Positions 18,101 through 24,396 of a stretch of DNA of 64,000 bases are shown here, piece after piece. The notes beneath the pieces are model-generated. The model did not search any database and was not told the DNA's origin. It worked only from the letters and a program-made list of their open reading frames with translations. The DNA is from UMGS1590 sp900552455 (lineage in GTDB: Bacteria; Bacillota; Peptococcia; Peptococcales; Peptococcaceae). The translations under genes and the position numbers were made by a program. Each line of letters starts with the position of its first letter. Position 1 is the first letter of the stretch. Location of the stretch: the NCBI GenBank assembly GCA_963931105.1, contig OZ007004.1, positions 1,798,001-1,862,000 on the forward strand. The letters run 5' to 3'.

Positions 18101-18849
18101 CCGCCCGCATCCTTGAGCGCGCCGGTGCCAAGGTAGAACCGATCGTCATCGGCAACCTCACTGCAGAACGCCTGCAGGCCTCTATCGACGCCATGGAAAA
18201 AGCGCTTTCCGATGCACAGATGCTCGTGCTCCCTGGCGGATTTTCCTTCGGCGACGAGCCCGACGGCTCCGGTAAATACATCGCTGCCTTCTTCCGCAAC
18301 GAACGCCTCAAAGAAGCCATCGAGCATTTGCTCTCTGTTCAGGACGGGCTCATGCTCGGCATCTGCAACGGCTTCCAGGCGCTTGTCAAGCTTGGCCTCC
18401 TGCCATACGGCAAGATCGTCGATCCAACTGAAAACGACTGCACCCTCACCTTCAACACCATCGGGCGTCATCAATCCAAGTACGCCCTCACCAAACTCAT
18501 GAGCAACCAGTCGCCATGGCTCGCAGGCATGGAAGTCGGCACCACCTACCAGATCCCATTCTCCCACGGCGAAGGCCGCTTCGTCGCCGGAGAAGAAACG
18601 CTGAAGCATCTCTTCGCAAACGATCAGGTGGTCACCCAGTACGTCGATTTTGACGGAAATACCCGCCTCGATATGCCGTATAATATCAACGGCTCCTACG
18701 CCGCCATCGAAGGGCTCACCAGCCCAGACGGCCGCATCCTCGGCAAAATGGGTCACAGCGAACGCGTCGGCGCGAACATCGCCAAGAACATTCCTGGCAA
18801 TAAGCTCCAGCCGATCTTCGAAAACGGCGTCAACTATTTCAAGCTCTGA
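15112..18849 (+). CDS. purL: Phosphoribosylformylglycinamidine synthase PurL, single-chain type
   Basis: A 1245-residue one-chain enzyme joining both synthase halves and the glutaminase, as in Clostridia-type (clade II) PurL rather than the three-part PurSQL of Bacillus. SDHCRHTTF and NETHNHPTEIEPFGGAATC lie in the first synthase half, and GGKDSMSGSFED in the second. The C-terminal class I glutaminase runs from about residue 980, with VLPGGFSFGDEPDGSGKYI, the nucleophile cysteine in LGICNGFQAL, and HGEGRF. It is the last gene of the operon, 12 bases from purD and followed by a terminator. Confidence 0.96.
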   Translation: MSEIKRFFVERKADFREENTALLQSLVRDLGLSALEDVRIIRRYDLDLDESFDTKKIGDLVLSEPRVDQIYAETLPAEYDGKTILAVEPLPGQYDQRADSCAQCIEVVTGARPVVKTAEVYVLFGALSAEDIAAVEHYLVNPVEARLAALEKPEAFEAPAPAADTVPTVEGLIDADREGLAAIIKSYGLSMDVDDLAFLQAYFQEEQRDPTETELKVVDTYWSDHCRHTTFNTVITDVTIEDPTVQKVYDEYLALREDVYKDREKWPPISLMDLGTISTKYLKKHGLVRNLDESEEINACSIKTDVDIDGVKEPWIYMFKNETHNHPTEIEPFGGAATCLGGAIRDPLSGRSYVYQSMRVTGAADPRKATSETLKGKLPQRKICTLAAKGFSSYGNQIGMATGIVDEVYHPGYEAKRMEVGAVVAAAPAENIVRQRPEPGDIVVLLGGKTGRDGCGGATGSSKKQDANSLETSGAEVQKGNPVEERKIQRLFRRPEIARMIKRCNDFGAGGVSVAIGELADSLHIHLDRVPKKYEGLTGTELAISESQERMACVIAKEDWEAFRDMAYEENLECTNVADVTDTGRMIIEYRGQHIVDLARTFVDSAGARKEATVVATKDADPHAKIAVPADKLDALKAHLSGLNVCSKAGLVEQFDSTIGAGTVLFPLGGKYQATPIQTMVAKIPVLRGETNTASLFAYGFSPDAMSQNQFWGAYHSVLESIMKLIATGTTTRDVYLSMQEYFHSIKNVPERWGQPFKALLGALAAQRDLELPAIGGKDSMSGSFEDMDVPPTLISFATTISEADRVISPEFKEPGHKIVSVSVQRTADGRVDPEAFKAFYEAIQTAIQTGKVVSAWSVGQGGIIEGLYKMAIGNRYGVTFAKDVDFDSLFQPAVGTLVLETVAEEIGIKTELLGVVSTAFTFSWPDVTIDLAVLDDDYNGTLEDVYPTAAENDYVGTPDASAVINPDKIYQFAGRISGAPKAVLAVFPGTNCEYDTARILERAGAKVEPIVIGNLTAERLQASIDAMEKALSDAQMLVLPGGFSFGDEPDGSGKYIAAFFRNERLKEAIEHLLSVQDGLMLGICNGFQALVKLGLLPYGKIVDPTENDCTLTFNTIGRHQSKYALTKLMSNQSPWLAGMEVGTTYQIPFSHGEGRFVAGEETLKHLFANDQVVTQYVDFDGNTRLDMPYNINGSYAAIEGLTSPDGRILGKMGHSERVGANIAKNIPGNKLQPIFENGVNYFKL

Positions 18850-18862
18850 TAGGCATGCATAA

Positions 18863-18914
18863 AAAAACATCCCGCTCTCACTGGATTTCTCCAGCGAGGG
18901 CGGGATGTTTTTAT
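18863..18914. terminator. Bidirectional terminator after purL
   Basis: AACATCCCGC pairs with GCGGGATGTT around an inner helix CTGGA/TCCAG, flanked by A and T runs. It ends the purine operon and also the convergent DsbA-like gene. Confidence 0.85.
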
Positions 18915-18915
18915 T

Positions 18916-19542
18916 TTACATCGCCATTTCGATGTGCTTGCGGATGGCGGTGAGGGTCATGATGCCCATGATCTCGATCTTACCGTTGAAGGTGTAGTGA
19001 GGGACGAGGTCGATGTCGCGCTCGTCGGCTTCTTCCCAGTCGATGAAGATCTGATCGCGATAGGCGCTTTCGTTTTCGAGCACGGCGAGGGCCTGGTCGC
19101 GATCGAGGCCGCATTCGGCGGCGAGGTCGGCGAGCAACGCGAAGTCGGAGATGTCCTGGCATTCTTCGAAGTAGGCTTTGAAGATGCGGGTGTTGAGGGC
19201 GATGTGTTTGTTCTGCTCCTGTGCCCAGAGGGTGAGACGATGGGCATCCTCGGTGGCGATGTCGGGAATATGCGCCATGTCATAGTGGAGATCGACTTTG
19301 GCGGCCATGTCTTCGATGGACTGGAGCTTTTTCAGCACGCCGGCGCGTTCGCTTTCGGGGATGCCGAGGCCGTCCACGAAGGTGCGTTCGGGATGGCTTT
19401 CTTTGCCGGCGTCGAGGAGGTAGACGCGGTGGGTGACTTTGTAGTCGCTGATGCCCATTTCGTCGAGCACCTGAAAGAGCTGTTTTTTGCCGATGTAGCA
19501 GTATGGGCAGGTGTAGTCGGACCAGATTTCAATGTCTAACAT
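18916..19542 (-). CDS. DsbA-family oxidoreductase, FrnE-like
   Basis: A 208-residue thioredoxin-fold protein with an inserted helical domain. The active site CPYC is at residues 12-15 in WSDYTCPYCYIGKKQL. The cis-proline strand is probably LVPHYTFNGK. TEDAHRLTLWAQEQNK is typical of FrnE/YwbO-like proteins. No signal peptide is visible, so it should be a cytoplasmic disulfide oxidoreductase or isomerase. It is downstream of rlmH by 15 bases and probably co-transcribed. Confidence 0.85.
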   Translation of the reverse strand: MLDIEIWSDYTCPYCYIGKKQLFQVLDEMGISDYKVTHRVYLLDAGKESHPERTFVDGLGIPESERAGVLKKLQSIEDMAAKVDLHYDMAHIPDIATEDAHRLTLWAQEQNKHIALNTRIFKAYFEECQDISDFALLADLAAECGLDRDQALAVLENESAYRDQIFIDWEEADERDIDLVPHYTFNGKIEIMGIMTLTAIRKHIEMAM

Positions 19543-19557
19543 GTTGTGGTTGTCTCC

Positions 19558-20037
19558 TTATTTATGATATTTCTGTCCAGCGTTCACGCGGGCGCAGCGA
19601 TAGAGCTGCTCACAAAAAATGACGCGCATGAGCTGGTGGGGAAAGGTGAGCTTGGAAAAGGAAAGGGCAAAATCGCTGCGCTGGAGGATGCGCTCGCTGA
19701 GGCCGTAGCTGCCGCCGATGACGAAGACGAGGTGGGTGTGGCCGCTTGTCTCCCAGCGGCGAAATGTGTCGGCGAGGGCAAGGGTGTCGAGCTCTTTGCC
19801 ACCAATCTCGAGGGTGATGACGAAGTCGTCGTCTTTGATGTGCTTGGCGAGGCGCTCGGCTTCTTTGTCCTTGAGGGCGCAGATGGCTTTGTCGCTTTCC
19901 TGAGCAGGATCTTTTTCGTCGGCGACGGTGACGATCTTGAACTGGTGATATTTGGCGAGGCGCTTTGCGTATTCGTCGATGGCGGCCTGCCAGTATTTTT
20001 CCTTGATCTTACCGACGCACAGGAGGGTGATATACAT
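19558..20037 (-). CDS. rlmH: 23S rRNA pseudouridine-1915 N3-methyltransferase RlmH
   Basis: A 159-residue SPOUT methyltransferase that modifies helix 69 of assembled 70S ribosomes. The trefoil-knot motifs are FVIGGSYGLSERI (SAM site) and LTFPHQLMRVIFCEQLYRC (active site), with the C-terminus HK. VGKIKEKYWQAAIDEYAKRL is the standard N-terminus. The start overlaps the rqcH stop by one base. Confidence 0.96.
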   Translation of the reverse strand: MYITLLCVGKIKEKYWQAAIDEYAKRLAKYHQFKIVTVADEKDPAQESDKAICALKDKEAERLAKHIKDDDFVITLEIGGKELDTLALADTFRRWETSGHTHLVFVIGGSYGLSERILQRSDFALSFSKLTFPHQLMRVIFCEQLYRCARVNAGQKYHK

Positions 20038-21812
20038 TATTCGCTTGCCTCCGTTTGCGCGAGCAGGGTGCCGATGGTCGCCTCTTCCGGCGTGACGTAG
20101 ACGGTCTGCTGATCGGTGTAGATGACCATGCCAGGCTTGGCGCCAGATGGCTTGTGGACGTTTTTGCGCAAGGTGACGTCGACGGGCACCTTGGCGCTGT
20201 AGCGTGCCTTGGAGAACCAGGCGGCGAGCTCGGCGGCTTTTTCGATGATCTCAGGCGAGAATCCATCGTAGCTTCTGTGGGCCTTGATGATGACGTGGGC
20301 GCCGTGGATGTCCTTGGTGTGGAGCCAGAGGTCGGCGTTTCTGCCGATCTTCTGGGTGACGTAGTCGTTCTGGTGGTTGTTCTTGCCGATGTAAAGCTCG
20401 TAGCCGTCGATGAAGAGGTGGGTTGGCTGCGGCTTGTGCTGCGCTTTTTTGCCGCGCGGCTGGGCATGGCGCTTGGCGTAGCCGGCTTCTTCCAGCTCGA
20501 GACGAACGTCTGTGAGATCGTCTGTGGTCTGAGCCTGATCGAGGCTGTCTTCGATGGTGCGCAGATACTCCAGCTCTTCGGAGGTGCGCTCTGCCTGCAG
20601 GGCAGCTTTCTCGGCGCTGATCTTGGCCTTGTTGTATTTTTTGAAGTAGCCTTGCGCGTTTTCGTTCGGCGTCTTGCTTGGGTTCATCTCGATGGTCTCA
20701 AGCGGAGCGCCGTCTTTGTAGAAATTCTCCACCTCGGCGCTTGGCCCCTGCTTGATGCGGTAGAGATTGGCGGTGAGGAGCTCGCCTTTGATGCGCCAGC
20801 TGTCAGCGTGTTCGAGTTCGTCGACTTTTTCCAGCTGCAGGGCGAGCTTTTTCTCGCAGCGCTCCTTTTCGTGGCGCACGATGCGCTCAAGGCTGGTGCG
20901 TTTCTGGTTGAAAAGCTCCTGTTCTTCCTTGATCTCGTAGAAATCCTCTAGCATGGTGGTCATGTCGGGCCGCGTTTCCTGGTGGAATGCGGCGAACTGT
21001 TCGAGGGCAAAGGGCGCAAAGGCGAAAATCTCACGCCCGCGATAGACAAGGGTCGGCTGCCAGTCGGCGTCCGCGCAGCGTGCAAGAAGACCGCTGCATT
21101 GCTGCCAGAGTCGGTGGTAGTCGATCTCGCCGAGAAATTCGACGCGGGTGTCCGGCGCGATGTTGGCGCGCACGAGCAGCTCCGTCACCGTCTGTGGGCC
21201 GAGGCCGGCGATCGTGGAAAGCAGCGCCTTGCTGGCGGTTTTGGAAAGCCCCTGCTCGAGCAACGCCTCGGCGAGGCTGGCTTCGTCCAGCACGTCCAGT
21301 GCGCGCTTGTTCTGCGCTGGCGGCATCTGGTAAGGGATCCCTGGCTGGAACTGGCGGTAGTTGTTGGTGCCTATGCCGACGCGCTTGATGGCGTCGAGAA
21401 TCGTGCCGTCTGCGCCCAGGAGCATGATGTTGCTGTTTTTGCCCATGAGCTCAAAAAGCAGCGTGAATGTCGTTTCTTCGCCGATCTCGTTGCGTCCGCG
21501 CAGATCGAAGGCGATCATGCGCTCCCAGTCCACCTGGCGAATATCTTCGATCACCGCGCCCTGGATGTGCTTGCGCAGCACCATGCAGAATTGCGGCGGT
21601 GTCTGCGGGCTTTCAAAGCTTTTTCGCGAGAGCGATACGCGCGCACTTTGAGGATTGATCGTGGCGTAGCATTTGTGGTTGTGACCACCGGCGCGCACGC
21701 CCATCGTCATCGTAGTGGCAGAGGGCTGGCTGATCTTGTCGATGCGCCCGCCAGAGAGTTTGGTTTTCAGATCCTGCGCCAGCGCGCGCATCGCGATTCC
21801 GTCTAATGACAT
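20037..21812 (-). CDS. rqcH: RqcH/FbpA-type NFACT protein (ribosome-associated quality control)
   Basis: A 591-residue protein with the order NFACT-N (about 1-200), HhH region, a long coiled coil (about 300-430, many Glu/Lys) and NFACT-R (about 455-570, LFIDGYELYIGKNNHQNDYV and WLHTKDIHGAHVII). RqcH binds stalled 50S-peptidyl-tRNA and adds alanine tails. Residues 97-98 are Glu-Arg where the Bacillus protein has the functional Asp-Arg pair. Older annotation calls this family fibronectin-binding protein. A TATAAT on the minus strand near 21857-21862 is the likely -10. Confidence 0.92.
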   Translation of the reverse strand: MSLDGIAMRALAQDLKTKLSGGRIDKISQPSATTMTMGVRAGGHNHKCYATINPQSARVSLSRKSFESPQTPPQFCMVLRKHIQGAVIEDIRQVDWERMIAFDLRGRNEIGEETTFTLLFELMGKNSNIMLLGADGTILDAIKRVGIGTNNYRQFQPGIPYQMPPAQNKRALDVLDEASLAEALLEQGLSKTASKALLSTIAGLGPQTVTELLVRANIAPDTRVEFLGEIDYHRLWQQCSGLLARCADADWQPTLVYRGREIFAFAPFALEQFAAFHQETRPDMTTMLEDFYEIKEEQELFNQKRTSLERIVRHEKERCEKKLALQLEKVDELEHADSWRIKGELLTANLYRIKQGPSAEVENFYKDGAPLETIEMNPSKTPNENAQGYFKKYNKAKISAEKAALQAERTSEELEYLRTIEDSLDQAQTTDDLTDVRLELEEAGYAKRHAQPRGKKAQHKPQPTHLFIDGYELYIGKNNHQNDYVTQKIGRNADLWLHTKDIHGAHVIIKAHRSYDGFSPEIIEKAAELAAWFSKARYSAKVPVDVTLRKNVHKPSGAKPGMVIYTDQQTVYVTPEEATIGTLLAQTEASE

Positions 21813-21890
21813 GGTTGTGTAGCCTCCTTCATGTGGTCTGTTTGTCGCTACCTTTTATTATAGCACAGAGCGCGCAGATCGCGGTAGTAG

Positions 21891-21917
21891 GATTTTTCAC
21901 GCCACTCCGCCACGACG
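21891..21917 (+). repeat. Left copy of 27-bp target duplication
   Basis: This 27-base stretch, beginning GATTTTTCACGCC and ending GCCACGACG, recurs exactly at 22990-23016 on the other side of the IS. Confidence 0.9.
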
Positions 21918-22989
21918 TGTAGGATTACAATACATGTGTTACAACGAAATAAAATAGAAATGCGGAAACCCCTGAATCTGTGTTATGTTAAAGCTACCAC
22001 ACATCAACACGCCACAGAAAAGAAAGGATTTCCGCATGACCACTATAACACAAGATATGAGATTCCGTCTATCCCTGATTCGTTACGCCGAAAAGCATGG
22101 TGTCACTAAAGCTGCTCGTAAGTACAAAACCAATCGTCAGTACATCTATCGCTGGAAAAACCGCTATGATGGCACTTGGGACTCTCTTCGCGATCGTTCC
22201 CGTCGGCCCCATCATCATCCTGATCAACATACTGACCAGGAGCTTAAGTTGATCCGCGATATGCGACGCAGAAATCCCCATGCTGGCCTCGTTGTTTTCT
22301 GGGTGAAGCTTCGTCAGCGTGGCTACTCTCGTTCCATTACTGGGCTGTGGCGCGTTTTGAAACGTCTTCAATGCCTTCCGGTCAAACCTGCCAATCCTAA
22401 ATATATCCCAAAGCCTTATGAACAAATGACCCATCCTGGTCAGCGCGTTCAAATCGATGTTAAGCATGTTCCCGCTGCCTGCATTGTAGGGGATGCGGAA
22501 GGCGAAAAGTTCTACCAGTATACCGCCATTGATGAATTCTCCAGGTTTCGATATGTTGAAGCTTTCCGAGAAATCTCAACGTACTCCTCGATGGTTTTTC
22601 TGGAACATATGCTGAAAGCGTTTCCCTTTCCTGTTGAATGCGTTCAAACAGATAACGGATTTGAATTCACAAAACGATTCGGTAGCAGCAAGTCTGATAA
22701 GGATCTAACGCTATTCGAAAAGAAGCTGGCAGAACTTGGGATTGAGCATAAAAAGATTCGTCCATTTACACCAAGGCACAATGGAAAAGTGGAACGCTCA
22801 CATCGTAAAGACAATGAGTATTTTTACGCTACACACAGATTCTACTCTTTCGAAGATTTTTCAAAGCAGTTGAAGATTCACAACAAGAAATACAATAACT
22901 TCCCGATGAGACCACTGGGTTGGAAATCTCCAAGGGAGACTCTAAAAAGCTTTCTGCATAGTGTGTAACATATGTTTGACAAACCAACA
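21918..22989 (+). mobile_element. 1072-bp insertion sequence with rve/DDE transposase and 27-bp target duplication
   Basis: The element begins TGTAGGATTACAATACATGT and, read on the minus strand from its other end, TGTTGGTTTGTCAAACATAT. These termini match at 19 of the first 26 positions, so they are imperfect terminal inverted repeats. One transposase gene fills the interior. An exact 27-bp direct repeat flanks it. The protein is IS481-like, but target duplications this long are a known trait of the IS1202 group, so the family placement is open. It lies about 55 bp upstream of the rqcH -10. Confidence 0.88.
22036..22968 (+). CDS. IS transposase, IS481/IS1202-like (rve integrase core)
   Basis: A 310-residue transposase. 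The N-terminal helix-turn-helix (KHGVTKAARKYKTNRQYIYRW) is followed by a second HTH-like segment and the integrase core. The catalytic acids are in QIDVKHV, VQTDNGFEF and HNGKVERSHR, giving a DDE set with normal spacing. The ATG at 22036 is preferred: AAAGGA stands 7 bases upstream. An in-frame ATG at 21985 lacks such a site. The gene is intact, so the element may still move. Confidence 0.88.
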   Translation: MTTITQDMRFRLSLIRYAEKHGVTKAARKYKTNRQYIYRWKNRYDGTWDSLRDRSRRPHHHPDQHTDQELKLIRDMRRRNPHAGLVVFWVKLRQRGYSRSITGLWRVLKRLQCLPVKPANPKYIPKPYEQMTHPGQRVQIDVKHVPAACIVGDAEGEKFYQYTAIDEFSRFRYVEAFREISTYSSMVFLEHMLKAFPFPVECVQTDNGFEFTKRFGSSKSDKDLTLFEKKLAELGIEHKKIRPFTPRHNGKVERSHRKDNEYFYATHRFYSFEDFSKQLKIHNKKYNNFPMRPLGWKSPRETLKSFLHSV

Positions 22990-23016
22990 GATTTTTCACG
23001 CCACTCCGCCACGACG
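22990..23016 (+). repeat. Right copy of 27-bp target duplication
   Basis: Identical to 21891-21917. The flanking coding fragment becomes continuous when one copy and the IS are removed. Confidence 0.9.
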
Positions 23017-23211
23017 ACGCTGTCCTGCCAGCGGACGCTGTAGCCGAGGGCCTCTTACAGAGAAGACAGTGCCGGAGCGATTTTCGCTGTAGAGGTCGAG
23101 GAGCTTGCCGTTCACTTGGAGCTTTGCTTCGGGATATTCAGCGGCAGGGGGTTCCTCTGCGCTCTGGCGGATGATGCAGATATTCTGAACCTTCAATAGC
23201 AAGAAGCCCAC

Positions 23212-23246
23212 AAAAAAAGAATGGCCCCTCAGAGCCATTCTTTTTT
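23212..23246. terminator. Terminator of the DUF3800 gene
   Basis: AAGAATGGC (23217-23225) pairs with GCCATTCTT (23234-23242). Seven A lie on one side and six T on the other, so it can work both ways. It overlaps the last codons of the DUF3800 gene. Confidence 0.8.
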
Positions 23247-23906
23247 ACGCAAAGGTTTTATATAATTTTTCTTCATGTCTCGCGCGTTCCCAAAGAAAAT
23301 CCTTTCCGACCGAGAGAACAAGCCATTGTCCAGCTTGAGCCGCGCCAGCTCCAACGAGCAGATCAGATCTGCCACCTGAAACAGCTTGTAATCCGCAGGC
23401 ATCACCCTGCGAAACACAGGATCCGCAAGCAGCGCGTGGAAGACAGACGACAGCATCTTGCTCACTTCCACCTGACCATTGTCGTAATAGATTTTCACAG
23501 CTTCAAAAGAGCAGAAGACTTCATAATGATCGCGAATGAATAGAGAAATTTGTTTTGCAAGGCGCCCCGTCGCATCGACAACATCCGTACAGTGCTTCTT
23601 CTCAATATAAAAACATTTGTAGCGAATGTCAATCTGACGGATAAATGCCACCAACTTGTTAAAAATTCTTCGCCGCTCATCAAGAGACATCGTTTGGTAA
23701 ATCTCTTCTTTCCGGATAATAGGCCCCGTATGGATGCACAGATCGCCAAGCCCCATATATGCCAGCGCCGCATCCAGCTTAGCAATAGCCGGCCCAATAT
23801 CCACCTCTTGATCATGAAACACCATCGTAATGATGTAAAACGGCGACCGGTGATCATATACGCCAAAATCCCCAGATTCATCGATAAAAATACTCAGCTC
23901 TTTCAC
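23229..23906 (-). CDS. DUF3800 domain protein
   Basis: A 225-residue protein starting MKELSIFIDESGDFG, the diagnostic acidic DESGDFG strand of DUF3800. Further conserved blocks are FYIITMVFHDQ, IYYDNGQVEVSKML and LFQVADLICSLELARLK with an aspartate. The fold is thought to be RNase H-like with a nuclease-type acidic site; the biological role is unknown. The start is a GTG at 23904-23906 with GAGGTG 6 bases upstream. The frame stays open further upstream to 23996, but that part is the structured leader. DUF3800 genes are often mobile and near defence or phage genes. Here an IS and a switchable surface protein flank it. Confidence 0.85.
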   Translation of the reverse strand: MKELSIFIDESGDFGVYDHRSPFYIITMVFHDQEVDIGPAIAKLDAALAYMGLGDLCIHTGPIIRKEEIYQTMSLDERRRIFNKLVAFIRQIDIRYKCFYIEKKHCTDVVDATGRLAKQISLFIRDHYEVFCSFEAVKIYYDNGQVEVSKMLSSVFHALLADPVFRRVMPADYKLFQVADLICSLELARLKLDNGLFSRSERIFFGNARDMKKNYIKPLRKKEWL

Positions 23907-23915
23907 CTTGCACAC

Positions 23916-24012
23916 CTCTGCCAAATATAAAAAATGGCGGGGAACTTCCCCGCCTGCGATGGACCTGGGTCTTGCGACCAGCCCAAAAGAAATCACTGAT
24001 TTCTGATATATT
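23916..24012 (-). promoter_or_regulatory. Structured leader of the DUF3800 gene (candidate DUF3800-type RNA motif)
   Basis: Minus strand, 5' to 3': a hairpin GAAATC-AGT-GATTTC; then GGGCTGGTC-GCAA-GACCCAGG, a stem capped by a GNRA loop; then GGCGGGG-AAGTT-CCCCGCC, a 7-bp hairpin followed by ATTTTTT, which has terminator form. The GTG start follows 30 bases later. Several RNA or DNA motifs associated with DUF3800 genes have been published from comparative genomics. This leader fits that idea, but I cannot say which one it is or whether it is the same. Confidence 0.6.
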
Positions 24013-24013
24013 T

Positions 24014-24042
24014 AGTATAAAGCAAAAAACAATAAAAAGCAA
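24014..24042 (-). promoter_or_regulatory. Predicted promoter of the DUF3800 gene
   Basis: Minus strand: TTGCTT (24037-24042), 17-base AT-rich spacer, TATACT (24014-24019). Transcription would start right before the structured leader. Confidence 0.65.
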
Positions 24043-24117
24043 GAATAATTACTCACCAGCAATGACTCCCCGCCGCAGCGTTTTTCTGCCCTCCCAGCGC
24101 CGCCACGAAATCTGTAA

Positions 24118-24324
24118 ACCGTCCAAAAAATGCAAAACTAGCACGTTTTGAGCAAAACTGCCGAGCACCATCCGACCCTTTACAGGACTAGCTTCGCGTC
24201 GGAAGCAAGCCGAAAGGCGCAGCTCGATCGGCTAATGGTGCCGGCTACTGCCCGGGGGTTGAAATCCTGTAGAACGTCCAAAAAAGCCAAAACCATGCAA
24301 AACTCGCATGTTTTCAGCAAAATT
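24118..24324 (+). other. Structured, repeat-flanked element upstream of the surface-protein gene (unassigned)
   Basis: A GC-rich core is closed by TACAGGA (24181-24187) with TCCTGTA (24265-24271). Inside are GCTTC/GAAGC (24191-24206) and AGCCGA/TCGGCT (24208-24233). CACCAT (24166-24171), outside the closing helix, can pair with ATGGTG (24235-24240) inside it, which would make a pseudoknot. An alternative hairpin CGGC-TAATGGT-GCCG competes with this. Imperfect direct repeats flank the core (24118-24160 and 24273-24324, both with GTCCAAAAAA and GCAAAACT), each with an AAAAC-N6-GTTTT palindrome (24134-24149; 24299-24314). It has some GEMM-I (c-di-GMP) flavour, with a CC-GAAA-GG hairpin, but fails the full consensus. 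No gene is seen in it. Confidence 0.45.
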
Positions 24325-24339
24325 AACACGAAAAAATCC

Positions 24340-24357
24340 TTGACAGTATGGTATAAT
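24340..24357 (+). promoter_or_regulatory. Odd promoter region of the surface-protein gene
   Basis: TTGACA (24340-24345) and TATAAT (24352-24357) are both perfect but only 6 bases apart instead of about 17, so they cannot serve together. TGG in front of TATAAT gives an extended -10, which may work alone. Confidence 0.5.
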
Positions 24358-24396
24358 AAAGCGAATAAAAACAACCAAAGGAAAGGATGAAGACAA

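Larger units (their letters stand above)
21848..23190 (-). pseudogene. Decayed gene fragment (copper-amine-oxidase-N-like domain) split by the IS
   Basis: Removing the insertion sequence and one copy of the 27-bp duplication joins two coding pieces on the minus strand. The right piece (about 23190-22990) reads YPEAKLQVNGKLLDLYSEN. After a small frameshift near 23055 it continues EALGYSVRWQDSVVVAEW and runs through the junction into REKSYYRDLRALCYNKR and a stop at 21848. The pattern VNGK...EALGYSVRW resembles the repeat domain of copper amine oxidase N-terminal (stalk) modules found on secreted proteins. No intact start remains, so it is a remnant. The domain call is tentative. Confidence 0.5.

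Noticed and set aside
15091..18870. A 1259-codon open frame on the minus strand across purL
   Set aside because: It mirrors purL, has no ribosome site or family motif, and arises from the codon bias of the purL gene.
22996..23238. An 80-codon minus-strand gene next to the IS
   Set aside because: Its start lies inside the terminator of the DUF3800 gene and its end is a frameshift. It is part of the decayed fragment.
23907..23996. N-terminal extension of the DUF3800 protein
   Set aside because: The frame is open but runs through the hairpins of the leader. The GTG at 23904-23906 has a proper ribosome site and begins at the conserved strand.
24160..24280. c-di-GMP-I riboswitch upstream of the surface protein
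   Set aside because: A GAAA-capped hairpin and some spacing are reminiscent, but the conserved core strings do not match and the element lies upstream of the visible promoter. It is kept only as an unassigned element.
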